DNA of 36,203 nt from Oscillospiraceae bacterium. Its GTDB lineage: Bacteria; Bacillota; Clostridia; Oscillospirales; Acutalibacteraceae. The stretch spans positions 1 to 36,203 of the forward strand of contig CADAMO010000034.1 in NCBI GenBank assembly GCA_902788995.1, given 5' to 3'. Positions 15,879-22,592 of this stretch are shown one piece after another (position 1 is the first letter of the stretch; each line of letters opens with the position of its first letter). A program made the position numbers and the translations under genes. The notes under the pieces are model-generated. The model was not told the DNA's origin, did not search any database, and saw only the letters and a program-made list of their open reading frames with translations.

Positions 15879-15929
15879 AAAAAAAACAACCTTTCACCGG
15901 ATAAGTCGGCAAACCGAGGTCTGCCGGTG
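15879..15929 (-). terminator. Terminator of the GH127-type gene
   Basis: On the minus strand CACCGG and CCGGTG (15924-15929 and 15895-15900 complements) close an imperfect stem that includes CGGCA/TGCCG, followed by AAAGGTTG and eight T residues. It lies about 35-85 nt after the stop at 15963. A second short palindrome GTCGCGAC with its own T-run (around 15937-15955) lies between. Confidence 0.55.
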
Positions 15930-15962
15930 CTGTTGAAAAAAAACGGTCGCGACGCCTGTTTG

Positions 15963-17780
15963 TCAGCGCTCTTCTTTCAACAGGGGCATTTCCGTCATGC
16001 GCAGCCGGGCGCAGCCGTAGGGGATCAGCGCAACCTCCCGCCCGGCGGAAAGGGGCGCAATTGATTTCGGCGTTTTGCGGCAGACCGTGCGGTAGGGGAA
16101 TTTCAGTCCCCAGTCGATTTGCCGCATGACTGCTTTCGCCGTCACCGGCGGCGCGGCCTGTGAAAACGGGATATCGGATATCTCCTGCCGTGAGATTTCA
16201 AATTCCGTCGCCCCGAAGGCGTAATTCCAGTCGGTGGTGGGGATAAAGCTGTAATCGCAGTAGGGCGCTTTGCGCTCCACGCCCCGTTTGACGTACTCCC
16301 GGGCCTGCTTCTTATAGCTGATGGGCACGGAAAACAGCAGCGAGCCCGCCTGCAGGGCGAAGAGGCCGTTGGGCCGCTGTTTCAGCATGGGGACGGTTCC
16401 AAATTGAACGTCGATCTCCGTATGTCCGGGTCCGATCTTCATTTCCACCGTCCCGCCGGGATGGTTCTCCCCGTTAACGGTAAGTCCCTGCGCAAAGGAC
16501 GGGATTCGGATGCAGAACGTAAACGCCCGGTCGGCGTCGATGGTAAAGCGCGCCTCGTTTTTGAACGGATAGCCGCTTTCCAGCCGGATGGTCACGCCCC
16601 GGTCCTTCAGCACAGAGGGCAGCAGAACGGAACAGAGGATCGTTTCCTCCCGGTGCAGGAACGCGGACAGCGCCAGCTTCGGCCAGCCCTGACTGAAATT
16701 GGCGGTGCAGCAGCCGAAGTTCGGTTCCAGCCCGAACAGGTGCGCTTCCGGGCCGTTGGTGCTGAAGGGCGCCATCCGCATCGTCCGCTGACAGGCGATC
16801 TGGTTGACCATCTGCACGTACTGGTGGGTCCACATATCCTCGCTCAAGGTGGCGGGTAGGGCGTTGAAGGCCAGCAGCTCCAGCCGTTCCGCCCATTTGG
16901 CGTCGCCGGTATGGGCAAACAGGATCTCATAGGAAAACATCTGTTCAACAACGGAGCATAACTCCGTGCCCCGGGTGGGGTCGATGCCGGAGAGCACCTC
17001 GTCGCCGGTGAAGCCCTCGTAGGCCGTGCCGTTGTACCGGGCCAGGGTCTCCCGCAGCTTTTCGGAAAGATCGGTATAGGGCTCCCCCAGCAGCTCGTGG
17101 GAGACCGCTTCGCTTTTGAGCATCATGGCGATGTTGACGATGTGGGTCTTGCGCAGCCACAGGTGGCGGGGCGTTTGCCACGATTTCACCGCCCGGCGGT
17201 AATCGTAGCCCTGGTCCCGCAGCGTCCGTGCCAGCGCCTTCATCCAGTCCTCGTGATACCTCTCCCAAAGGAAATTCAGGGCGATGAAGGTCTCAAACCA
17301 CCGGTACTTCGCCCAGCCGAACAGACGGATCTCCCCGCTTTGCAGCAGGTCGTGGTAGTTTTTCAGGATACGGTAAAGGACCTCCGGGATCCGTTCGTCG
17401 CCGGAGCAGTCATAATACACCTTCAGCGTTTTTGAAATCAGCTGCACCGCCCAGGTATCGTAGAATTTCCGCCTCGCCTTCGGGCAGGGGCAGATCCAGC
17501 CGTCCTCCTCCTGGGCGGCGAGAATGGCGTCGATATACCGTTTCGCGGCGGCAATCAGCGCTTCGTCCTCCAGCAGATACGCCAGCGGAACGAACCCGTC
17601 CAGCCAGTAGGGCACCCGCTCCCAGCCTTCCCGGTCGCCGCCGATCCACTTGCTGTCGCGGACGTCCGGCCATATCTCATGCAGATGGCCGCTGAGCCCT
17701 TCCGCCTGAATCTCCAGCTGACGGCGCAGCCAGCCCTCCGGTTTGAGTTCATTTGACGTGTAAAAGCTCCATTGCCTCAT
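15963..17780 (-). CDS. GH127/DUF1680-type beta-L-arabinofuranosidase-like protein
   Basis: This 605-aa protein has the GH127-superfamily layout: an (alpha/alpha)6 barrel (about 1-390) then beta-sandwich domains. Visible marks are GGDREGWERVPYWLDG (48-63), DGWICP, the Glu-containing GTELCSVVEQMFSYE (E273 and E279) and the CC-x-x-N motif GCCTANFSQGWPK (C357, C358, N361), which in characterised GH127 enzymes supplies the catalytic/zinc-binding Cys. Those enzymes release beta-linked L-arabinofuranose; distant members have other activities. No signal peptide. GGAGG lies 8 nt before the ATG. Monocistronic with its own promoter, divergent from an aldo/keto reductase. Confidence 0.83.
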   Translation of the reverse strand: MRQWSFYTSNELKPEGWLRRQLEIQAEGLSGHLHEIWPDVRDSKWIGGDREGWERVPYWLDGFVPLAYLLEDEALIAAAKRYIDAILAAQEEDGWICPCPKARRKFYDTWAVQLISKTLKVYYDCSGDERIPEVLYRILKNYHDLLQSGEIRLFGWAKYRWFETFIALNFLWERYHEDWMKALARTLRDQGYDYRRAVKSWQTPRHLWLRKTHIVNIAMMLKSEAVSHELLGEPYTDLSEKLRETLARYNGTAYEGFTGDEVLSGIDPTRGTELCSVVEQMFSYEILFAHTGDAKWAERLELLAFNALPATLSEDMWTHQYVQMVNQIACQRTMRMAPFSTNGPEAHLFGLEPNFGCCTANFSQGWPKLALSAFLHREETILCSVLLPSVLKDRGVTIRLESGYPFKNEARFTIDADRAFTFCIRIPSFAQGLTVNGENHPGGTVEMKIGPGHTEIDVQFGTVPMLKQRPNGLFALQAGSLLFSVPISYKKQAREYVKRGVERKAPYCDYSFIPTTDWNYAFGATEFEISRQEISDIPFSQAAPPVTAKAVMRQIDWGLKFPYRTVCRKTPKSIAPLSAGREVALIPYGCARLRMTEMPLLKEER

Positions 17781-17843
17781 TGTTCAGTCCTCCGTGTTCG
17801 CCTTTTTTTCGCTTCCTGCCGCTGTTCCCTTCTTTATAGCAAC

Positions 17844-17872
17844 ATTATAACATCGCAGACCGGAATAGTCAA
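17844..17872 (-). promoter_or_regulatory. Promoter of the GH127-type gene
   Basis: Minus strand TTGACT (17867-17872), 17 nt, TATAAT (17844-17849), about 65 nt before the start. Confidence 0.78.
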
Positions 17873-17913
17873 AAAAAAGAATGTCCGCAACCGGATTTTC
17901 TTGGCAGATTCTG

Positions 17914-17943
17914 TTGCGAAAGCCGTTTTTATTGTGCTATACT
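17914..17943 (+). promoter_or_regulatory. Promoter of the first aldo/keto reductase
   Basis: TTGCGA (17914-17919), 18 nt, TATACT (17938-17943), about 35 nt before the ATG at 17979. Confidence 0.6.
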
Positions 17944-17978
17944 TGAAAAAATGAGTGACAAAGCAGGAGGATTGCAAC

Positions 17979-19109
17979 ATGAAATACCGCACCATGGGGA
18001 AGCTGGGCGTCAAGACGTCCGCCTTCGGCCTCGGCTGCATGCGCTTCAACGGCGAGGCCTCCGGCGATACCGTGATCGACGAGCAGAAGGCCATCAATCT
18101 GATCCGGCAGGCCATCGACGGCGGTGTGACCTACCTTGATACCGCCTACGTCTATCTCAACAAAACCTCGGAGATCGTGGTGGGCAAGGCCCTGCGGGAC
18201 GGCTACCGGGACAAGGTGACCATTGCCACGAAAATGCCGCTGGGTTCCGTCAGCGACCGGCAGAGCATGGAGGCCCTGCTGGCGGAGGAGCTGGAAAAGC
18301 TGCAGACCGACCATATCGACTTCTACCTGATGCACGGCATCGACAAGGAGGATTGGGAACAATTCAAGACCATCGGCGCGCCGCAGTTTTTCGACGATAT
18401 GAAGAAGGAGGGCAAGATCCGCTATAAGTGTTTTTCCTTTCACGGGTCCTATGAGGACTTTGCCTATATCCTGAACGACTACGACTGGGACATGGTGCAG
18501 ATCCAGCTCAACTACATGGATATCGAGAATCAGGCGGGGCTGAAGGGCCTGAAACTGGCGGGCGAAAAGGGGATCCCCGTGGTCATCATGGAGGGGCTGC
18601 TGGGCGGCAGGCTCTCCCACGCGCCGGAAAACGTACAGGCGCTCTATGACGCTTTTCCCGTGAAGCGCTCCCCGGTGGAATGGGCCTTCCGGTGGCTGTG
18701 CCACCACCCGGAGGTGGCGGTGGTGCTCTCCGGCTGCAACGAGCCGGAGCAGATCGAGGAAAATCTGCGGATCTTTGACGCCGTGGAGGCGGGCGCGATG
18801 GACGAAAACGAGCTGCAACTGATGGAGAACGTGCGCAAGGCCTACCTGGCCCGCACGAAGATCGGCTGCACCGGCTGTAAATACTGCATGCCCTGCCCGG
18901 GCGGCGTGAACATCCCCGGCATCTTCTCCGTCTGGAACAACGTCTCCCTCTACTGCACGGACCCGGCCAAGGACTGGGGATTGAAACGGATCAGGGAAAA
19001 CGACGCCGGGGCGGACAAGTGCCTTTCCTGCGGCGCCTGCGAAGCCGCCTGCCCCCAGCACCTGCCCATCATCGGGCAATTGCAGCAGGCGTGGAAAGAG
19101 CTGGGCTGA
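17979..19109 (+). CDS. Ferredoxin-tailed aldo/keto reductase 1
   Basis: This 376-aa protein is an aldo/keto reductase barrel (LGVKTSAFGLGCMRFN; Asp/Tyr in GGVTYLDTAYVY; Lys in TIATKMP; His in FYLMHGID) followed by a C-terminal 4Fe-4S ferredoxin-like domain with two cysteine sets, CTGCKYCMPCP and CLSCGACEAACP. Such proteins are common in anaerobes and are thought to couple a carbonyl or polyol reaction to low-potential electron carriers; substrates are mostly unknown. The start at 17979 is chosen because AGGAGG lies 8 nt upstream; an earlier ATG at 17955 has no ribosome binding site. Monocistronic; repeat-rich DNA follows. Confidence 0.9.
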   Translation: MKYRTMGKLGVKTSAFGLGCMRFNGEASGDTVIDEQKAINLIRQAIDGGVTYLDTAYVYLNKTSEIVVGKALRDGYRDKVTIATKMPLGSVSDRQSMEALLAEELEKLQTDHIDFYLMHGIDKEDWEQFKTIGAPQFFDDMKKEGKIRYKCFSFHGSYEDFAYILNDYDWDMVQIQLNYMDIENQAGLKGLKLAGEKGIPVVIMEGLLGGRLSHAPENVQALYDAFPVKRSPVEWAFRWLCHHPEVAVVLSGCNEPEQIEENLRIFDAVEAGAMDENELQLMENVRKAYLARTKIGCTGCKYCMPCPGGVNIPGIFSVWNNVSLYCTDPAKDWGLKRIRENDAGADKCLSCGACEAACPQHLPIIGQLQQAWKELG

Positions 19110-19136
19110 ACGGCGGGAACCGATGGCGAAAAAAAT

Positions 19137-19245
19137 GAAAGATGAGAGATGAAAGATGAAAAGCGGGGCGCGGGTCTCCGGTGGAGACCTCTGCCGAAGG
19201 CAGAAGCGCCGACCGAGGCGGCAGCCGAGACCCTGCGGCTGGCAT
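19137..19245. repeat. GATGARAGATGA repeat and string of four small hairpins
   Basis: A low-complexity GATGAGAGATGAAAGATGA tract (about 19141-19159) is followed by four consecutive short hairpins: GGTCTCC/GGAGACC (19173-19179, 19183-19189), TCTGCC/GGCAGA (19190-19195, 19199-19204), CGCC/GGCG (19207-19210, 19217-19220) and AGCCG/CGGCT (19223-19227, 19236-19240). A related GATGAGAGATGA tract, in inverted orientation, lies at about 25494-25516. The whole 19110-19542 stretch has no convincing gene. Confidence 0.45.
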
Positions 19246-19252
19246 TATATAT

Positions 19253-19415
19253 TACTGCTCCACCAATTAATACTTGAAGATTTCTGCTTGTCTAAACGCC
19301 GCAATACGGCGTCAGAAATCCTCGACAGGCGACAGCCTGTCTTGCGGGTTTCTTCCTTGTCTTGCGACGTTTATACGGCGCATAAATAATTCACGATTAA
19401 ATTGGTGGAGCAGTA
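19253..19415 (+). mobile_element. MITE-like element, copy A (163 bp)
   Basis: Begins TACTGCTCCACCAATT and ends with the reverse complement AATTGGTGGAGCAGTA, giving 16-bp perfect terminal inverted repeats bounded by TA on both sides, as in TA-targeting (IS630/mariner-type) elements. The interior folds into nested hairpins (ATTTCTG/CAGAAAT around ACGCCG/CGGCGT; GACAGGC/GCCTGTC). It codes for nothing convincing. A near-identical copy lies inverted at 35291-35457; they differ by a 5-base and a 1-base indel and one substitution. Confidence 0.8.
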
Positions 19416-19465
19416 TTATAGCATCTTTTTATGCGGAAGGAAAGATTTTTCAGAAGAAATTATTT

Positions 19466-19489
19466 TTTGGTAAAGAACTGTTTACTAAA
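19466..19489. promoter_or_regulatory. Operator-like inverted repeat over the MarR-CsoR promoter
   Basis: TTTGGTAAA (19466-19474), 6 nt, TTTACTAAA (19481-19489): 9-bp half-sites with one mismatch. The right half covers the -35 box, a typical autorepression position for a MarR-type protein. Confidence 0.5.
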
Positions 19490-19509
19490 TCGGCCTCGGG
19501 TGCTATAAT
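19481..19509 (+). promoter_or_regulatory. Promoter of the MarR-CsoR gene
   Basis: TTTACT (19481-19486), 17 nt, TATAAT (19504-19509), about 30 nt before the start codon. Confidence 0.72.
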
Positions 19510-19542
19510 AACGGTAATCTGGACAGAAAGGATCTGTCTTCC

Positions 19543-20223
19543 ATGTCTGACCATACCGCCCCCATTGACAGCCGCGCATCGGAGCTGATCGCGGTTTATG
19601 AATCCACCGCGAAAAAAAACGGCCTGACAGTACCCATGCTCCGGGTGCTGGAGACTGTCTGCCTGTGCCCCGGCTGTACGCAGAAAGCGGTGGGGGACGC
19701 GATGCGGACGTCGAAACAGCGGGTCAATCTGCTGGTGCGCGAGCTGGTGCAGCGGCAGCTGCTGACACAGCGCCGGAACGAAAACGACGGCAGAAGCAAG
19801 CTGCTGGCCCTGACCCAAAAGGGGGAGGCCATAACGGCGGAGCTGCGCCGCGCGGCGGAGCATGGCGACGGCGCTTCCGCCTCCCGCGGGACGCACACGC
19901 ACGTGCTGGAAGACGGCACGGTCGTCACCCACTCCCATGGGGACGCCCACGGGCACGTCCACTCCCATCAGCACACCAAAGCGGTGCTGGACAGGCTGGC
20001 GCGGTCCATCGGCCATCTGGAAAAGGTGCGGCAGATGGTGGAGGCCGGCGCGGATTGCAGCGAGGTGCTGATCCAGCTTTCCGCCGTGAAGGCCTCCGTC
20101 AACAGCACCGGCAAGCTGATCCTGAAGGACCACATCGAGCACTGCCTGGTGGACGCGGTGGAGCACGGCGACCATCAGACGGTGGAGGAGCTGAACCGGG
20201 CCATCGACCAGTTTATCAAATGA
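19543..20223 (+). CDS. Chimeric MarR-type / His-rich / CsoR-type metal-sensing regulator
   Basis: This 226-aa protein fuses two regulator families. Residues about 10-105 are a MarR-like winged helix (GLTVPMLRVLETVC, TQKAVGDAMRTSKQRVNLLV, the wing RRNENDGRSKLLALT). Residues 117-144 are His-rich (nine His, e.g. THTH and HSHGDAHGHVHSHQH). Residues 146-226 are a CsoR/RcnR-type four-helix domain; C172, H197 and C201 show the spacing of the CsoR copper site (Cys, +25 His, +4 Cys). CsoR proteins release DNA on binding Cu(I) or other metals. So DNA binding could come from either end and be gated by metal (inference). A MarR-like inverted repeat overlaps its promoter. The start ATG has AAAGGA 11 nt upstream. 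It is convergent with a membrane-protein pair. Confidence 0.88.
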   Translation: MSDHTAPIDSRASELIAVYESTAKKNGLTVPMLRVLETVCLCPGCTQKAVGDAMRTSKQRVNLLVRELVQRQLLTQRRNENDGRSKLLALTQKGEAITAELRRAAEHGDGASASRGTHTHVLEDGTVVTHSHGDAHGHVHSHQHTKAVLDRLARSIGHLEKVRQMVEAGADCSEVLIQLSAVKASVNSTGKLILKDHIEHCLVDAVEHGDHQTVEELNRAIDQFIK

Positions 20224-20232
20224 ACATAGAAA

Positions 20233-20273
20233 AGATCCGCAGCGGGAAAAGCTCCCTCTGCGGATCTGTTTTT
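20233..20273 (+). terminator. Terminator of the MarR-CsoR gene
   Basis: AGATCCGCAG (20233-20242) pairs with CTGCGGATCT (20258-20267), followed by GTTTTTT. It starts 10 nt after the stop codon. Confidence 0.88.
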
Positions 20274-20283
20274 TATTGCGTTT

Positions 20284-20592
20284 TTATTTTTTCAGCAGCT
20301 TCGCGCGCACCGTGCCGCGGGGATCCTTGATGAGCAGGATCACGACCCAGATGATCAGCGCGAGGGCTATGACGGAGAGCCCCAGGAAGGAATCGTTGAT
20401 CATGTCCTCCAGGGCGGGGGTGAAGTACTCCGCTTTCAGCTCGGCATACTCAAAGATCGCGTCCACCAGCCACATGATGGAAGCGCCCCAGAACATCCAG
20501 CACAGGGGCCCCAGCATCATCTTTTCGTCGCTCTTTTTATACCAGATCGCGGTGGTGATCACGGCGGCGAAAACGGTGATCAGTAACGTCAT
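20284..20592 (-). CDS. Small membrane protein (102 aa), partner 2
   Basis: This 102-aa protein has three likely membrane segments: residues about 2-17 (LLITVFAAVITTAIW), 27-46 (GPLCWMFWGASIMWLVDAIF) and 69-88 (LGLSVIALALIIWVVILL), with a basic C-terminal tail ending KDPRGTVRAKLLKK. Charged residues in DAIFEYAELKAEYF sit between segments 2 and 3. Family not named by me. Its ATG overlaps the stop of the upstream membrane gene by 4 nt (ATGA-type), so the two are translationally coupled and probably form one complex. Convergent with the MarR-CsoR regulator, which suggests, but does not prove, a metal-linked role. Confidence 0.82.
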   Translation of the reverse strand: MTLLITVFAAVITTAIWYKKSDEKMMLGPLCWMFWGASIMWLVDAIFEYAELKAEYFTPALEDMINDSFLGLSVIALALIIWVVILLIKDPRGTVRAKLLKK

Positions 20593-21005
20593 ACGCTTGC
20601 CTCCGCTTTCTGCGGGGCCGGGCGTTTTTCAATCGCTGCGGAGACCAGCACCATCGCGACCCAGATCACGGTGACCAGCACCGCCATCAGCACGCCCACC
20701 GAGACCATCTCGCTCAGCATCTCCGAGACCGCTTCCGGCCCCTCCGTTGCCGCGGTTAAGAACGGGAAGAAGGGAACCACCTCGCCGTGCCACAGGTGCT
20801 CAAACGCCAGCAGGATCACGCCGCCCCACAGCAGGTCGGCCAGCCAGAACAGCTTTCTGGCGAATCCGGTCCTGACAGGGGCTTCCGTGGAAGCGCCGTC
20901 GGAATGCAGCTTCATCTGCGCTCTGTTCTGTTCATACTTTTTCAGCAGAACCGCAGCGGCCGTCACGACGATCGCTTCGGTTCCGGGAACAACAAAACAT
21001 GCCAT
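20589..21005 (-). CDS. Small membrane protein (138 aa), partner 1
   Basis: This 138-aa protein begins MACFVVPGTEAIVVTAAAV, a first membrane segment (about 3-21) with an early Cys. A soluble loop (22-50) is followed by a second segment (51-70, KLFWLADLLWGGVILLAFEH), the motif FEHLWHGEVVPFFPFL with two His and two Glu, and a last segment (about 99-123). The His/Glu motif at a membrane boundary could bind metal (inference). Start: AAAGGAG lies 9 nt before the ATG. First gene of a two-gene operon; possible promoter TTGCGG-18-TAAAAT at 21037-21066 on the minus strand. No characterised family recognised. Confidence 0.82.
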   Translation of the reverse strand: MACFVVPGTEAIVVTAAAVLLKKYEQNRAQMKLHSDGASTEAPVRTGFARKLFWLADLLWGGVILLAFEHLWHGEVVPFFPFLTAATEGPEAVSEMLSEMVSVGVLMAVLVTVIWVAMVLVSAAIEKRPAPQKAEASV

Positions 21006-21036
21006 AACAATAAACTCCTTTCTATTTTACGGGGTC

Positions 21037-21066
21037 ATTTTATCATAATCCGTTTTTTGTCCGCAA
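21037..21066 (-). promoter_or_regulatory. Possible promoter of the membrane pair
   Basis: Minus strand TTGCGG (21061-21066), 18 nt, TAAAAT (21037-21042). Weak -35; placed by position about 35 nt before the start. Confidence 0.4.
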
Positions 21067-21158
21067 GCCCCCGCCGGGGTTGTTTTTTTATATAAAGAAA
21101 GACGGGTCCCGCGAGAACTTGCTGTCAGCGGAATGAAAAAAATGTCAGGATTGTTTGT

Positions 21159-21227
21159 TGTAACCATTGACATTATAACATGAACGTGGTATAGTGTATA
21201 TAGATGAGACTACGAAGGTTACATCTA
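21159..21227. promoter_or_regulatory. Inverted repeats around the Rrf2 promoter
   Basis: TGTAACC (21159-21165) and GGTTACA (21217-21223) flank the promoter, and TAGATG (21201-21206) pairs with CATCTA (21222-21227) in the leader. Either could be a binding site for the Rrf2 protein encoded next. Confidence 0.4.
21167..21195 (+). promoter_or_regulatory. Promoter of the Rrf2-macrodomain-sirtuin operon
   Basis: TTGACA (21167-21172), 17 nt, TATAGT (21190-21195), about 65 nt before the first gene. Confidence 0.82.
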
Positions 21228-21261
21228 AATCCGGTTATGGCGGCTGACGGAGGCGTTCAAT

Positions 21262-21705
21262 ATGCAGATATCCTCAAGATTTACCATCGCGCTTCATATC
21301 TTCACCTGCGTTGACGTGTTCAAAGACCAACGCAAGGTGACCAGCGATTTTCTGGCGGGCAGCATCAATACCAATCCCGTAATCATCCGCAAGATCCTCA
21401 CCCAGCTCAAAAACGCGGGGCTCATCACAGTGGCCCGCGGCACGGGCGGGATCTCCCTGACAAAGGAGCTGTCCGATATCACGTTTTACGACGTGTATGA
21501 AGCCATCGAGCCGGTGGAAAACGGCGACCTGTTCCATTTTCACGAAAGCCCCAACCCGGAATGCCCGGTGGGAAGAAATATCCACGCGCTGCTGGACGAC
21601 AGGCTGAAAGCGATCCAGCGGGCGATGGAGGACGAGATGAAGCGGTACACGCTGCTGGATCTGCGCAGCGGGATCGCCGACCTGCTGGCAAAGGAAACCG
21701 AATGA
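21262..21705 (+). CDS. Rrf2 family transcriptional regulator
   Basis: This 147-aa protein matches the Rrf2 winged helix: MQISSRFTIALHIFTCV, then SDFLAGSINTNPVIIRKILTQL as the recognition part and GLITVARGTGGISLTK as the wing. The cluster-binding triple Cys of IscR/NsrR is absent; only one Cys remains in NPECPVGRN, the pattern of YwnA-like members that sense thiol or electrophile stress. GGAGG lies 8 nt before the start. It is the first gene of the operon, followed after 80 nt by the macrodomain gene, so it probably autoregulates and controls the ADP-ribosylation genes (inference). Confidence 0.88.
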   Translation: MQISSRFTIALHIFTCVDVFKDQRKVTSDFLAGSINTNPVIIRKILTQLKNAGLITVARGTGGISLTKELSDITFYDVYEAIEPVENGDLFHFHESPNPECPVGRNIHALLDDRLKAIQRAMEDEMKRYTLLDLRSGIADLLAKETE

Positions 21706-21785
21706 AGCGCGCCCCGGGAAACGCGCGGTTGACCGGGGCTTTAGCAGGAAAGACAGACGCGCGGCAGAAGAAAGAAGGCAACTCG

Positions 21786-22592
21786 ATGAACGAACAGATC
21801 ACCCAGGAGCAGCGGCTCGACGCATTGGTCGAGGCGTTCAAAAAGGACTCCGTACAATATCAAGACCTGCCGACCCCTGCGGACACGGAAGGGAAGCGGC
21901 GGCTGCTTCGCTCCCTGATGAATATCCGCATGCCGCGAAAGATGGATGATTCCGTTCTCTCCGTTCAGGACGCGTACCTACGGGAGCGCATCCGCGAAAA
22001 CGGAATCGTCACGCTTTCGGAGATCCCTGTGATCAGGGCCGGTATGTCCATCTGGCAGGGCGATATTACGAGGCTTGCTGTTGACGCCATCGTCAACGCC
22101 GCCAACTCGCGGATGCTGGGCTGCTTCGTCCCGATGCACACTTGCATCGACAACTGCATCCATACCTTCGCGGGGGTGCAACTCCGGGAGGCCTGCGACA
22201 GGCAGATGGAACAGCTCCGGGCGCGCTATGGCGGCGATTACGAGCAGCCCACCGGTGTGCCCATGCTGACGGAAGGCTTTAATCTGCCGGCGAAAAAGGT
22301 CGTTCACGTCGTCGGCCCGATCGTGGAGGGAAGCCTGACCGCCGCCCATGAAAAGGCGCTGGCGGACTGCTACCGGAACACCCTTGCGCTGTGCGCCGAA
22401 AACGGCCTGCGCAGCGTGGCCTTCTGCTGCATTTCCACGGGCGTGTTCCGCTTTCCGAACCGGCGGGCGGCGGAGATCGCCGTGGAGACGGTGAGAAGCT
22501 GGCTGAAAGAACACGGCGGCCTGATCGACCGGGTGATTTTCAACGTATTCAAAGATGAGGATAAACGATACTATGAAGAACTCTTATACTGA
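21786..22592 (+). CDS. Zinc-dependent macrodomain protein-ADP-ribose hydrolase
   Basis: This 268-aa protein has an N-terminal helical extension (1-85) and a macrodomain: WQGDITRLAVDAIVNAANS (90-108), then GCFVPMHTCIDNCIH (112-126) whose C113, H118 and C120 fit the zinc-binding loop of Firmicutes SirTM-linked macrodomains, and VVHVVGPIVEG and CCISTGVFRFPN for the second ribose loop. It removes ADP-ribose from modified proteins. The start with AAGG 8-10 nt upstream is preferred over longer frames into the Rrf2 gene. It overlaps the sirtuin start by 20 nt, so they are coupled. Confidence 0.9.
   Translation: MNEQITQEQRLDALVEAFKKDSVQYQDLPTPADTEGKRRLLRSLMNIRMPRKMDDSVLSVQDAYLRERIRENGIVTLSEIPVIRAGMSIWQGDITRLAVDAIVNAANSRMLGCFVPMHTCIDNCIHTFAGVQLREACDRQMEQLRARYGGDYEQPTGVPMLTEGFNLPAKKVVHVVGPIVEGSLTAAHEKALADCYRNTLALCAENGLRSVAFCCISTGVFRFPNRRAAEIAVETVRSWLKEHGGLIDRVIFNVFKDEDKRYYEELLY

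Noticed and set aside
19156-19588. Plus-strand frames of 77 and 104 aa across the MITE copy A
   Set aside because: They translate the inverted-repeat element; the same peptide fragments reappear from copy B only because the DNA is repeated.
21561-21785. Longer N-terminus for the macrodomain protein
   Set aside because: It would read through the end of the Rrf2 gene in another frame, and the residues look like low-complexity shadow sequence.
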